Shown: positions 1-7,311, numbered from the stretch's first letter. The stretch: 12,560 nucleotides of DNA from Dehalococcoidia bacterium SM23_28_2 (GCA_001303545.1 LJUA01000035.1:1-12560), one strand, 5' to 3'. A program made the numbers and translations. The notes: generated by a model from the letters alone, not told the origin.

Positions 1-42
1 CGGCTCGGCTACTGCTACATCAGCCAGCGCTCGACCGAGCCG
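1..42 (-). other. Possible stem-loop downstream of the DsbA-like gene
   Basis: Bases 1-8 (CGGCTCGG) and 35-42 (CCGAGCCG) are perfect 8-bp inverted repeats separated by 26 nt. They lie 12 nt past the stop of the minus-strand dsbA-like gene, where a terminator would be expected. The loop is long, and any T-tract would fall outside the window, so terminator function cannot be confirmed. Bases 1-54 show nothing else recognisable. Confidence 0.25.
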
Positions 43-54
43 CCGTCAATGTCC

Positions 55-888
55 TCAGCCACTGCTGGTAACGGTGGGCACCGCCGAACTGGGCTCACTC
101 CCCACGAGGGCGGCGTCGATTATCTGCTGGAAGACTTCGAAGGGCTGAGCGCCCGTTACCTGTTGGCCGTTGATGAAGAAGCCGGGTGTACCACTCACCC
201 CGTAGGAGGCGCCCTCCTGGTAGTCACTCTGGACCTCGGCGGTGTTCTTGCCCGTATCGAGGCAATCGTCGAAGGTGGCCGTATCCAGCCCCAGTTCAGA
301 GGCATACTCCTTGAGAGTGCCCAGCAGGGCTTCCGTGCCGGCTTGCGCCTGTTCGTACGTAGCCGTGTACTCTTCCCACAGCTTGTCGTGGTATTCCCAG
401 AACTTGCCCTGATCGTCGGCGCACTCGGCGGCCTCGGAGATCTTCAGAGCGAGCTCGCCATGGACAATGAAGTCGCGATAAACATACCTGACTTGGCCCT
501 CATAGGCATCCTTTATCAAGGGCAGAGTCTGTTGGGCGAACCTCTGGCAGTAGGGGCAGAGAAACTCGCTGAACTCGACAATGGTCACCGGAGCGTCCTC
601 CGGCCCCCAGCTTGGGTCATCGTCAACGCTGACGTCCACCACCGCCGGCGTGGGCGTGGCCTGCGCCGCCGGGCTGGCCTGGGCCGTCGGGGAAGGGTTC
701 GCGACCGTAGGCGTGCCACTCCCCTCATCCTCCTCCGTGAACTGCAGAACAAGGGCGACCACAGCCAGAACCACGGCCACCAGCGCCAGCAGATTGGCTG
801 ACACGATCCAGCCCATGGGTGAAGACCCGCCCAGATTCGCTCCGGGTTGACCGCCTTTCCGTCCCCGCTCCTTCCTTCCTTCGCTCAT
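55..888 (-). CDS. Membrane-anchored DsbA-family thiol:disulfide oxidoreductase
   Basis: This 277-residue protein is a thioredoxin-fold oxidoreductase of the DsbA/BdbD type, which makes or reshuffles disulfides in exported proteins outside the cytoplasmic membrane. A basic, Gly-rich cytoplasmic N-terminus (1-26) is followed by one hydrophobic segment (about 27-49) that would anchor it, then a Pro/Thr/Ala linker (about 57-82) and the catalytic domain (about 90-262). The active site is CPYC at 111-114 after FSEFL. The cis-proline is in SGTPGFFING (Pro235). Cys156 and Cys209 form the extra cysteine pair common in this subfamily. The ATG at 886-888 has a good Shine-Dalgarno sequence (GGGAGG) about 6 nt upstream. 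It lies 99 nt behind htpX on the same strand, but a terminator sits between them. No VKOR- or DsbB-type redox partner is visible. The family is clear; the exact substrate is unknown. Confidence 0.93.
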   Translation of the reverse strand: MSEGRKERGRKGGQPGANLGGSSPMGWIVSANLLALVAVVLAVVALVLQFTEEDEGSGTPTVANPSPTAQASPAAQATPTPAVVDVSVDDDPSWGPEDAPVTIVEFSEFLCPYCQRFAQQTLPLIKDAYEGQVRYVYRDFIVHGELALKISEAAECADDQGKFWEYHDKLWEEYTATYEQAQAGTEALLGTLKEYASELGLDTATFDDCLDTGKNTAEVQSDYQEGASYGVSGTPGFFINGQQVTGAQPFEVFQQIIDAALVGSEPSSAVPTVTSSG

Positions 889-911
889 GTTGGCCTCCCT
901 TCCTGCCGTCC

Positions 912-956
912 AAAAACAAGACGGCTAGCGCCGCCCTTAGCGCTATCCGCTAGCCG
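912..956 (-). terminator. Rho-independent terminator after htpX
   Basis: On the minus strand CGGCTAGCG (956-948) pairs with CGCTAGCCG (930-922) across a 17-nt loop that has its own smaller GCGCT/AGCGC pairing. The stem is followed within a few nucleotides by CTTGTTTTT (A-run at 912-916 on the plus strand). A GC-rich 9-bp stem plus a T-tract, 32 nt after the htpX stop, is the classic intrinsic terminator layout. It separates htpX from the dsbA-like gene. Confidence 0.72.
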
Positions 957-987
957 CCGTTGCCGTCGTTCGCTGTGTCAGCCCAAG

Positions 988-1857
988 CTAGCCCCAGACC
1001 CCCGCGCGCTCGGCCATTCGCTCCAGGCGAGCGATCCTCTCGTCGGTCGGCGGGTGGGTGCTGAACAGGCTGCCCATGAAGTCGCTCCGCAGCGGGCTGA
1101 CCGTGTACATGTGAGCCGTCGACTCGCTGACCCGCATCGGCCTGGTCTGAACACTCATCTGCAGTTTCCGCAGGGCGCTGGCCAGAGCCAGAGGCCGCCC
1201 GGAGATGCGAGCGCCGGCCTCGTCCGCACCGTACTCCCGCTGGCGGGAGATGGCCGCGCGGATGACCATGGCTCCGATTGGCGCCAGAATGGCGATCGCT
1301 ATCATCGCCGCCAGGCCGATCATGTTCGCGTACTGGTTGCGCGAACGGCCAAACCCGCCGAAGAACAGGCTCCAGCGGGCCATGAACGCTATGAACATGA
1401 TAGCGCTAGCGATGGTAGCCACAATGGCGCTGATGAGGATGTCGCGGTTCTTGATGTGTCCCAACTCGTGAGCCAGCACGCCCTTCAGCTCATCCTCGTT
1501 CAGTATGCGCATGATGCCCGTGGTCACCGCCACCGCCGAGTGCTTGGGGTTACGGCCGGTGGCAAAGGCGTTGGGCGCATCGTTCTGGACAATGTACACC
1601 TTCGGTTTGGGCAGGCCAGCCATGCCCGCCACTTCCTCCACCATGCGATGCAGATGCGGCTCCTGCTCCGGCGCCACCTGATGGGCGCCGGCCATCCTCA
1701 GGGCCAGCTTGTCGGAGAACCAGTAGGCCCAGGCGTTCATCAGCAGGGAAAACCCGAAGGCAACAATGAGGCCGGTCACGCCGCCGAAGAGATAGCCCAG
1801 GCCAAGGAACAGAGCCGACAGCACCCCCAGAAGGAGAACCGTCTTCGCTTGATTCAT
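988..1857 (-). CDS. htpX: HtpX, membrane zinc metalloprotease (M48 family)
   Basis: HtpX is an integral-membrane zinc endopeptidase that degrades misfolded or damaged membrane proteins and is part of envelope quality control. The 289-residue length is typical. Two hydrophobic segments open the protein (about 7-24 and 28-46). The catalytic motif HELGH is at 130-134 (His130 and His134 bind zinc, Glu131 is the general base). Two more membrane segments follow (about 141-159 and 178-201), then SRQREYGADEAGA (204-216), whose Glu208 is the expected third zinc ligand. The C-terminal FSTHPPTDERIARL (265-278) is a family signature. The ATG at 1855-1857 has a strong GGAGGTG Shine-Dalgarno sequence and a consensus -10 box 32 nt further upstream. 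An intrinsic terminator follows the gene, so it is probably a single-gene unit. Confidence 0.96.
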   Translation of the reverse strand: MNQAKTVLLLGVLSALFLGLGYLFGGVTGLIVAFGFSLLMNAWAYWFSDKLALRMAGAHQVAPEQEPHLHRMVEEVAGMAGLPKPKVYIVQNDAPNAFATGRNPKHSAVAVTTGIMRILNEDELKGVLAHELGHIKNRDILISAIVATIASAIMFIAFMARWSLFFGGFGRSRNQYANMIGLAAMIAIAILAPIGAMVIRAAISRQREYGADEAGARISGRPLALASALRKLQMSVQTRPMRVSESTAHMYTVSPLRSDFMGSLFSTHPPTDERIARLERMAERAGVWG

Positions 1858-1889
1858 CGCCCACCTCCACCAACTTTCAGCTTCAATCT

Positions 1890-1895
1890 ATTATA
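1890..1895 (-). promoter_or_regulatory. Consensus -10 box of the htpX promoter
   Basis: The minus strand reads a perfect TATAAT at 1895-1890, 32 nt before the htpX ATG, which predicts a leader of about 25 nt. No convincing -35 hexamer is present at 16-18 nt spacing (the best is TGTAGC-like). The promoter may therefore rely on an activator or on the strong -10 box alone. Confidence 0.55.
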
Positions 1896-1927
1896 CCCCA
1901 TCGGCTAATCTTGCTACAGAACATATC

Positions 1928-2860
1928 TCAACTCGAGCCGCCCAGAAAAGCAAGGATGGCGTCATTGGCCTCCTCCGGCCGCTCCTCCAGCACCATATGG
2001 CGCGCCCTGTCGATGACCTGCAGGCGAGCATCGGGAAGCTGATCCGCCAGGCAGCGGGCCAGGCCAGGGTTGGTCCAGCGGTCGCTCTCGCCCCAGAGGA
2101 GAAGCACCGGCTGGCTCACCCGTGAGAGATCGATAGGCTCGTCGCCGGCGGCATCGCTCAGGAGGCTGGCGATGGCATTCGTCGAGCCCCGGATGGTGGC
2201 GACGCGGCGGATCTCCTCCATCATCTCCGGGCTGAGGGAAGTGGGATCGTAGAAGCCCTGCCGCAGCACCCTTTCCCGCAACCCGGGCTGGTGCAAGACC
2301 AGGGCCGCGCCCAGACGGAGGAGAGAGCGCACCGGCGGACCGACAGCCAGCCGTAACACCATCCAGTTCGGAGGTGTGCTGCCCACCAGTATCAGCTTCT
2401 CCACCTTCTCCGGAAAGGTGGCTGCCAGTCGCAGGGCGATGGCCCCGCCCATCGAATGGCCCAGGAGAGCCGCCCGCGTGATGCCCAGGCGGTCCATGAG
2501 CTCGCCCACTAGCCGAGCTTGGGCCGTCAGCGAGTAGTCGCCGACAGGCGGTCGCTCCGAGTAGCCGAAGCCCTTCAGATCAGGGGCTATGACCCGCAGG
2601 CGCTCCGCCAGGACGGGGATGTTGTAGCGAAAGTTGTATGTGGAGCCGCCCAGGCCGTGGATGAGAACAAGGGGCAATCCCTGCCCCTGATCCATGTAGT
2701 GGATGGCCACGCCGTCCAGGCTAACTGTGCTGCCGGGCTTGGGGACATCCGCCACGTCCACGATCTCGTAGCGCTCGACCAGCCAGCGGGCATAGGCCCA
2801 CAGGGCGCCCAGGGTCCCGATTGTGAGACCACCCAGCAGAAGAAGCCTTCGCCCAACCAT
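1928..2860 (-). CDS. Alpha/beta hydrolase, probably membrane-anchored
   Basis: This 310-residue protein has an alpha/beta hydrolase fold. The N-terminus has a basic start and a hydrophobic stretch (about 6-24, LLLLGGLTIGTLGALWAYA) that could be a membrane anchor or uncleaved signal. The catalytic domain follows from about residue 45. The oxyanion-hole motif HGLGGS is at 68-73, DLKGFGYSERP at 94-104, and the nucleophile elbow GHSMGG at 134-139 (Ser136). Asp260 (WGESDRW) and His288 (ARHMVLEERP) complete the triad. I chose the start at 2858-2860 because a GGAGAG ribosome site precedes it and the hydrophobic segment follows directly. The reading frame stays open to an ATG at 2986, but that would overlap the upstream receptor gene and add 42 residues with no family look. 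The 32-nt gap to the upstream gene suggests co-transcription. The substrate cannot be told; esterases, haloperoxidase-like and C-C hydrolases all share these motifs. Confidence 0.9.
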   Translation of the reverse strand: MVGRRLLLLGGLTIGTLGALWAYARWLVERYEIVDVADVPKPGSTVSLDGVAIHYMDQGQGLPLVLIHGLGGSTYNFRYNIPVLAERLRVIAPDLKGFGYSERPPVGDYSLTAQARLVGELMDRLGITRAALLGHSMGGAIALRLAATFPEKVEKLILVGSTPPNWMVLRLAVGPPVRSLLRLGAALVLHQPGLRERVLRQGFYDPTSLSPEMMEEIRRVATIRGSTNAIASLLSDAAGDEPIDLSRVSQPVLLLWGESDRWTNPGLARCLADQLPDARLQVIDRARHMVLEERPEEANDAILAFLGGSS

Positions 2861-2892
2861 CGATCTCTCCACGTTTTCTAATTTGTACGATC

Positions 2893-3774
2893 TCAGCCAT
2901 TCCCTGGATCGCGAGCGATGTCCAGCAGCCGTTTCACCTCGGCCAGGCTCTGGGCGATGCGCGGTCCATACCAGGTGAGCAGCCATCCGTCGATGAGGAA
3001 GATGTGGTCATTCCTGACAGCCGTCACCTGAGCGAAGGCCTTGAAGTCCGACTTGTGTCCCTTGGTGAAACGATAGGGCTCGCTAGGCAGGAGGATCACC
3101 TGAGGGTCCAGAGCCGCCATCTCAGCCAGCTCCAGCTGAGGGTAGCTCTCCTGCCGCCCGCCGAAGACATTGCGGCCACCGCAGACGGTGATGACGTCGT
3201 CCATGTAGGTGTTACGGCCGCAGGTCATGTAGGGATTGCGCCAGATGGGGCAGAAGACGCGCACCCGCTCACGGTTGGCGGTGTCAGTCGTCACAGAAGC
3301 CAGAGTCTCCTTGACCTCCTGGATGATCGGCTTAGCAGCCGCAGTGGTGCCGGTTATGGTCGCCAACTGGCGCAGCAGGTCGATCGCGCTCTGGACATTG
3401 GTGGGCAAGGTAACGAATACCGGACAGCCATAGTCGATCAACTGAACCAGGTCCTCGGGGCTATTCTCTTCGGCGCTGGCGATCACCAGGTCGGGCTTGA
3501 GTCCTTTGATCTTTGCCACATCCAGCGTTTTGGTGCCGCCTACCTTCGTCTTGCCGGCCACGCCCTCGCGCGGTTCCACACAGAAACGAGTCACCCCCAC
3601 GACCTCCCGCTCCAGGCCAAAGGCGAACAGGGCCTCGGTGAGACTAGGCACCAGACTGACAATGCGCTTCGGCCGCCCCCTTACGGTCAGCGATCGCCCC
3701 AAGGCGTCCACGAAGGTCCGCGGCGGCTTTGGCGATTGCTCGCCGGCAGCTCTGCGACGAAGAGCCTCCTCCAC
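2893..3774 (-). CDS. BtuF/FepB-like helical-backbone metal receptor lacking a signal peptide
   Basis: This 293-residue protein resembles the substrate-binding component of cobalamin or iron-complex ABC transporters (BtuF-like, class III fold with a long helical backbone). Supporting motifs are the entry FVDALGRSLTVRGRPKRIVSL (split here as 21-31 and 32-41), PSLTEALFAFGL (43-54), VVGVTRFCVEP (58-68), LKPDLVIAS (92-100), the mid region with MTCGRNTYMDDV (183-194), and the C-terminal FLIDGWLLTWYGPR (259-272). Unusually, no signal peptide or lipobox is present. The start is a GTG at 3772-3774 with an AGGAGAG ribosome site, and an in-frame TAG lies only four codons upstream, so no longer in-frame start exists. 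No permease or ATPase is adjacent; the neighbour is a hydrolase. Family membership is firm. The ligand (corrinoid, haem or siderophore) and whether the protein is exported are open. Confidence 0.85.
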   Translation of the reverse strand: MEEALRRRAAGEQSPKPPRTFVDALGRSLTVRGRPKRIVSLVPSLTEALFAFGLEREVVGVTRFCVEPREGVAGKTKVGGTKTLDVAKIKGLKPDLVIASAEENSPEDLVQLIDYGCPVFVTLPTNVQSAIDLLRQLATITGTTAAAKPIIQEVKETLASVTTDTANRERVRVFCPIWRNPYMTCGRNTYMDDVITVCGGRNVFGGRQESYPQLELAEMAALDPQVILLPSEPYRFTKGHKSDFKAFAQVTAVRNDHIFLIDGWLLTWYGPRIAQSLAEVKRLLDIARDPGNG

Positions 3775-3840
3775 AGCACTCTCCTATAGATAAACTTTCA
3801 CACGCATATGGTCGCTGATCGACTCCAGCAGTGTGACACG

Positions 3841-3868
3841 TTCATATCCAAGCACAGTCCTGGGTCAA
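3841..3868 (-). promoter_or_regulatory. Candidate promoter of the receptor-hydrolase pair
   Basis: On the minus strand TTGACC (3868-3863) and TATGAA (3846-3841) are spaced by 16 nt and lie in the short gap between the htrA stop (3887) and the receptor GTG (3774). The match is 5 of 6 at -35 and 4 of 6 at -10. An imperfect dyad, GTGT-G-ACAC, lies just downstream of the -10 box. I see no terminator for the htrA-type gene in this gap, so read-through is possible. Confidence 0.4.
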
Positions 3869-3886
3869 AGGTCTAGAGGCGGCGTG

Positions 3887-4963
3887 CTAACCCAGCGTAA
3901 CTGTGGTTTCCTCTAGCTCGCTGTCACGATAGTACTCAACGAGCACGCTGTCGCCAGCCCGCTGCTCCGTGAGCACGTTCAACAGGTCGCCGCTGTTCCT
4001 GATCTCCTCACCGGCCGCCCTAACGATGATGTCGCCAGCCTCGAGACCAGCGCGGTCAGCAGGAGAACCCGCTTGCACAAAGCCGATTCCCACGCCGCTG
4101 TCAACCGGCAGATCGAACTCCTCAGCGATGCTTGAGGTTATGTTAATCATGTTTATCCCCAGATAGCCTCGTTCCACCCGTCCCTTGTCAATGAGCTCCA
4201 CCACTATGGGCTCGATCGTATCGGTGGAGATGGCGAAGCCGATTCCCTCGGCAGTGCCGCGAATCACCTGGGTGGTGATGCCGACCACCTCCCCGTACAT
4301 GTTCACCAGCGGCCCGCCGCTGTTGCCGGGGTTGATGGGAGCATCGGTCTGGATGGCCCCCGGGATCATGTAGGGGTCCTCCTGAATCAAGCGCCCCTTG
4401 GCGCTCACCACTCCACGGGTAACCGTTGGGCCGCCGGGCAAATCAAGGGCATGGCCGATGGCCACCACATCATCTCCCACCTGGAGCTCAGCAGTATCCC
4501 CCAACTTGACTGGCACCAGATTGTCGGCATCGATCTCCAGAACCGCCAGGTCGGTGGGGCTATCTCCTCCCACCAGGCGCGCCTCCAGCTTTCGATCGTC
4601 ACTCAGGGTCACCGTTATCCTTCGAGCGGGACGTTCGCCGTCGATAAACACCACGTGGTTGTTGGTAACGATGTGCCCCTCGTCATCGATGATGACCCCC
4701 GTGCCAACCCCCTCGGTGGGGATCGGCTGGCCAAAGACACCGAGAGTTGTCCCCTCGATGAAGATGTGCACCACCGACGGCCGCAGCAGGTCAACGATCT
4801 CGGGCGTCGTCAGGGGGGCTCGCTCACTGTCGGGGGTGCTAACTGGCGTGGGGCTGACTGCCGGGGAGGCGGTTGGCGTAGGCTCAGCGCCGTCATCCCC
4901 GCAGGCAACAGCTACGAAGGCAACAACGGACAAGATAGCGGGCAATATGATCGATAATCGCAT
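3887..4963 (-). CDS. HtrA/DegP-family serine protease, predicted lipoprotein
   Basis: This 358-residue protein is a trypsin-like protease with one PDZ domain, which degrades or senses misfolded proteins outside the cytoplasmic membrane. The N-terminus is a lipoprotein signal (1-20) ending in AVAC, with Cys21 the predicted lipidation site, followed by a Pro/Thr/Ser linker (about 28-45). The catalytic triad is His103 (TNNHVV), Asp138 (SPTDLAVL) and Ser215 (NPGNSGGPL). GIGFAIS (240-246) is the usual end of the protease core. A single PDZ domain spans about 266-358, with GYLGIN at its start and AGLEAGDII at 305-313. The ATG at 4961-4963 is preceded by a purine-rich AGGAGGGGAGGAG stretch. It is divergent from the zur-znu operon across a 219-nt intergenic region. 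A DegQ/DegS-like role is likely; a lipid anchor is common in Gram-positive and Chloroflexota homologues. Confidence 0.94.
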   Translation of the reverse strand: MRLSIILPAILSVVAFVAVACGDDGAEPTPTASPAVSPTPVSTPDSERAPLTTPEIVDLLRPSVVHIFIEGTTLGVFGQPIPTEGVGTGVIIDDEGHIVTNNHVVFIDGERPARRITVTLSDDRKLEARLVGGDSPTDLAVLEIDADNLVPVKLGDTAELQVGDDVVAIGHALDLPGGPTVTRGVVSAKGRLIQEDPYMIPGAIQTDAPINPGNSGGPLVNMYGEVVGITTQVIRGTAEGIGFAISTDTIEPIVVELIDKGRVERGYLGINMINITSSIAEEFDLPVDSGVGIGFVQAGSPADRAGLEAGDIIVRAAGEEIRNSGDLLNVLTEQRAGDSVLVEYYRDSELEETTVTLG

Positions 4964-5050
4964 CGAGTCGCTCCTCCCCTCCTAACCAAGAAAGAGTACT
5001 ATGACTAAAGGCAGACTTCCACCTTTTCTAACGTCGGCGAGAGCAAGAAG

Positions 5051-5064
5051 GCTTCATTTGAAGC
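5051..5064. promoter_or_regulatory. Palindrome GCTTCA-TT-TGAAGC, possible operator
   Basis: This is a perfect 6+6 bp dyad with a 2-nt centre, 88 nt upstream of the protease start and about 119 nt upstream of the zur start. Its size fits a dimeric regulator site, but it could also form a small hairpin in the leader RNA of the protease gene. No known consensus is matched. Confidence 0.3.
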
Positions 5065-5124
5065 AACGCGCAGCCCACCGGTAGTTCCCCCTCTTGGTTC
5101 GTCTCTCTTCAGTCCAGACCGATC

Positions 5125-5168
5125 TTGACAGATATGCTCTCTGTCTATAGACTAATGATACCAAGTCT
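5125..5168 (+). promoter_or_regulatory. zur promoter with overlapping dyad symmetries (candidate Zur operator)
   Basis: A perfect TTGACA (5125-5130) is followed, 17 nt later, by TAGACT (5148-5153) as the best -10 box. Three dyads overlap it: GACAGA-N7-TCTGTC (5127-5132 and 5140-5145), the perfect 10-bp palindrome GTCTATAGAC (5143-5152), and AGACT-N10-AGTCT (5149-5153 and 5164-5168). The regulator gene begins 14 nt further on. Fur-family repressors commonly bind dyads over their own promoters, so autoregulation by zinc is likely. The exact operator is inferred, not shown. Confidence 0.5.
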
Positions 5169-5182
5169 CAATTGCCCTTGCT

Positions 5183-5605
5183 ATGTACAACCTGGAATCG
5201 ATAGAGCAGCGACTGGCAGAGCAGGGATATCGCATTACTCCATCGCGTCTGGCGGTGGTGGAGGCGACGCTTGAGCATAGCGGCCATTTCAGCGTCGACG
5301 ACATCCTCGGCCGGCTGCCAGGTGTAGGAAGGGCCACCGTCTTCCGCACGATGAAGCTCTTGTCGCAGATGGGCATCCTCTGCCGCGTTCTCCTGGAGAA
5401 CGGCAGCCTCCGCTATCGGGTCAGCCACCGCCGCGACCACCATCACCACCTTGTATGCGTCTCCTGCGGCAGTGTAGAGGAGCTGGATGCCTGTATCGCC
5501 GCCGGAGCGATCGACAACCTTGCACGCAGCACCGGCTACGACATCGAAGGCCACTGGCTCGAGTTCTACGGACGCTGCGGCCCCTGCCGTAGCGGAGAAG
5601 CCTAG
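5183..5605 (+). CDS. zur: Fur-family metalloregulator, probably zinc repressor Zur
   Basis: This 140-residue protein is a Fur-family DNA-binding repressor. The winged helix covers about residues 4-82, with RITPSRLAVVEATL (17-30) and the recognition helix in GRATVFRTMKLLSQMG (49-64). The C-terminal dimerisation and metal domain has the sensor cluster HRRDHHHHLVC (82-92), CVSC (92-95) and CGPC (132-135) as the structural zinc Cys4 site, and IEGHWLEFYGRC (121-132) with His124. Zur is preferred over Fur or PerR because the gene heads an operon with znuA, znuC and znuB. The ATG at 5183 has no clear Shine-Dalgarno sequence, and an in-frame TGA at 5156-5158 rules out a longer protein from another ATG. 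The leader is predicted at about 20-25 nt. With zinc bound it would shut the operon off. Mn or Fe specificity cannot be excluded from sequence alone. Confidence 0.88.
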   Translation: MYNLESIEQRLAEQGYRITPSRLAVVEATLEHSGHFSVDDILGRLPGVGRATVFRTMKLLSQMGILCRVLLENGSLRYRVSHRRDHHHHLVCVSCGSVEELDACIAAGAIDNLARSTGYDIEGHWLEFYGRCGPCRSGEA

Positions 5606-5637
5606 AAGAGAAGGCCACAACGCAGAGGGCGCAAGCA

Positions 5638-6546
5638 ATGAGAATACTGCGGCCCGGTGCATTGATCGCGGTTCTGCTCATGCTCGCAGCGGGGTTGGCT
5701 GTTCCGCTCGGCTGCGGCGATGGTGAGGAAACGGATTCAGCCGGGAAGCTAGGGGTGGTCGTCAGCATAGCGCCGCAGGCAGAGTTTGTGGAGAAAGTGG
5801 GCGGGGAAAATGTGGATGTCACCGTGATGGTGCCATCTGGCGCAAGCCCTCATGCCTATGAGGTGACCCCCGGGCAGATGAAGGCGCTGGCTGAGGCCGA
5901 GATGTATGCCAAGGTGGGCTCAGGCGTGGATTTCGAAGTGGTCTGGATGGACAGGCTGGAAGCAGCCAACGACGACATGCTGGTCGTCGACTGCTCCGAA
6001 GGTGTCCAACTGATACCAATGGCAGGCGAAGACGAGCCGGAGGAGGCCGACCACCAGGGCGCGATGGACCCCCACATATGGCTCTCTCCGCCGAACGCGA
6101 AGAGCATGGTGGAGAACATCTACGCCGGGCTGCTGCAGGTTGACCCGGAGAACAAGGCCTACTACGAGAGCAACCGTGACGCCTATCTCCGGGAGCTAAC
6201 AGAGCTCGACCAGGATATCAAAGATGGCCTGGCGGGGGTGACAAATCGAAGGTTCATGGTCTATCACCCCGCCTTCGGCTATTTTGCCGAAGAGTACGAT
6301 CTGACCATGCTGCCCATCGAAGAGGAGGGGAAAGAGCCGACGGCAGCAGGTATCGCCCACTTGATAGACGAGGCAAAGGAGCATAACATCAAGGTCATCT
6401 TCGTTTCCCCCCAATTCAACCCGCAGAGCGCGAAGGTCATCGCCGGTGAAATAGGTGGAAGCGTTGTCTCTATCGATCCCCTGGCCCGGGACTACGTCGA
6501 GAACCTGCGCATCGTCCTGGGCGAGCTGGTTCAGGCGATGGAGTGA
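5638..6546 (+). CDS. znuA: ZnuA-type zinc-binding lipoprotein of the ABC transporter
   Basis: This 302-residue protein is the extracytoplasmic metal receptor of a zinc ABC importer (cluster A-I, TroA/ZnuA fold). The N-terminus is a basic, hydrophobic signal (1-25) ending in VPLGC. Cys26 is a likely lipidation site, although Pro at -3 is not a standard lipobox residue. The metal ligands expected for the family are His72 (SGASPHAYE), His146 (MDPHIWLSP), His210 (VYHPAFGY) and Asp280 (SIDPLARDY). A short acidic loop with one His (GEDEPEEADHQ, 130-140) sits where proteobacterial ZnuA has a long His-rich loop. AGAGGG, 8 nt before the ATG, serves as ribosome site. The gene lies 32 nt after zur and its TGA abuts the start of znuC. 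Manganese-type receptors usually have Glu in place of the third His, so zinc is favoured. Confidence 0.92.
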   Translation: MRILRPGALIAVLLMLAAGLAVPLGCGDGEETDSAGKLGVVVSIAPQAEFVEKVGGENVDVTVMVPSGASPHAYEVTPGQMKALAEAEMYAKVGSGVDFEVVWMDRLEAANDDMLVVDCSEGVQLIPMAGEDEPEEADHQGAMDPHIWLSPPNAKSMVENIYAGLLQVDPENKAYYESNRDAYLRELTELDQDIKDGLAGVTNRRFMVYHPAFGYFAEEYDLTMLPIEEEGKEPTAAGIAHLIDEAKEHNIKVIFVSPQFNPQSAKVIAGEIGGSVVSIDPLARDYVENLRIVLGELVQAME

Positions 6547-6548
6547 AC

Positions 6549-7307
6549 ATGGCTCACGATGAAGTCGTAAGGCTGGAAGATGTATGGGCGCACTACGACG
6601 GTGTACCCGTATTGGAGGGGGTCAGCCTGTCGGTGGAACGGGATGACTTCCTTGGCATCATAGGCCCCAACGGCGGAGGTAAGACCACCCTCCTCAAGGT
6701 CATCCTGGGGCTGATCAAGCCCAGCCGTGGAATGGTCTCGGTTCTGGGGAAAACGCCCGAGAGGAGCCGAAAGAACATCGGCTATGTTCCTCAAGTCAAC
6801 CTCTTTGACCCCGACTTCCCCATAAGCGTCTGGAACGTGGTGCTGATGGGGCGCTATGGCAGAGTCGGCCCCCTCAGGTGGTACGGCAAGAAAGACAGAG
6901 AACGGGCCCAGAGAGCGTTGCAAACGGTGGGCATGCTCGATCACAAGGACCGGCAGATAGGAAAGCTCTCCGGTGGCGAGCAGCAGAGGGTTTTCATAGC
7001 CCGAGCGCTGGTATCCGAGCCCAGGCTCCTGCTCCTCGATGAGCCCACAGCCAGCGTCGACCCCGCAATGCAGACCGAGTTCTATGAGCTGTTGGAAGGA
7101 CTGAAACAGCGAATGGCCATAGTGCTAGTTTCGCACGATATCACCGCCGTTTCCATCTACGTAGACAAGATCGCCTGTCTCAACGGCCAGTTGTTCTATC
7201 ACGGTTCGAAGGAGATCGGGGTTGAAGTGCTGGAAGCCACCTATAAATGCCCGGTGCAGATGATCGCCCACGGCACCGTTCCTCACCGGGTGTTGATGGA
7301 GCACTGA
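6549..7307 (+). CDS. znuC: ZnuC, ATP-binding subunit of the zinc ABC transporter
   Basis: This 252-residue ABC ATPase powers metal import by the ZnuB permease. Walker A is GPNGGGKT (39-46), the Q-loop glutamine is Gln82 (YVPQ), the signature is LSGGE (140-144), Walker B is RLLLLD (159-164) with catalytic Glu165, the D-loop follows (SVD), and the switch His is 196 (LVSHD). The tail CPVQMIAHGTVPHRVL (234-249) is typical of ATPases in zinc/manganese importers. I prefer the ATG at 6549 because GGAG (6540-6543) sits 5 nt upstream. A GTG at 6543, overlapping the znuA stop as GTGA, would add two residues and is also possible. The tight junction on both sides supports one transcript with zur, znuA and znuB. 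Confidence 0.95.
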   Translation: MAHDEVVRLEDVWAHYDGVPVLEGVSLSVERDDFLGIIGPNGGGKTTLLKVILGLIKPSRGMVSVLGKTPERSRKNIGYVPQVNLFDPDFPISVWNVVLMGRYGRVGPLRWYGKKDRERAQRALQTVGMLDHKDRQIGKLSGGEQQRVFIARALVSEPRLLLLDEPTASVDPAMQTEFYELLEGLKQRMAIVLVSHDITAVSIYVDKIACLNGQLFYHGSKEIGVEVLEATYKCPVQMIAHGTVPHRVLMEH

Positions 7308-7311
7308 GCGG

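Larger units (their letters stand above)
4964..5182. other. Divergent intergenic region between htrA-type gene and zur-znu operon
   Basis: This 219-bp stretch holds no gene. Near the plus-strand end it carries the zur promoter and its dyads. Further left is a separate palindrome at 5051-5064. An 8-bp inverted pair, AACCAAGA (4984-4991) and TCTTGGTT (5092-5099), lies about 100 bp apart and may be chance. I could not assign a convincing -35/-10 pair to the minus-strand protease gene. Confidence 0.6.

Noticed and set aside
847..1908. A 353-codon plus-strand open frame
   Set aside because: It is antisense to htpX, whose HELGH motif, promoter, ribosome site and terminator all support the minus strand.
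2861..2986. Longer start for the alpha/beta hydrolase (extra 42 residues)
   Set aside because: It would overlap the upstream receptor gene by about 94 nt. The ATG at 2860 has a good ribosome site and begins right before the hydrophobic segment.
3004..3789. A 261-codon plus-strand open frame
   Set aside because: It is antisense to the BtuF-like receptor, with no ribosome site and no recognisable domain.
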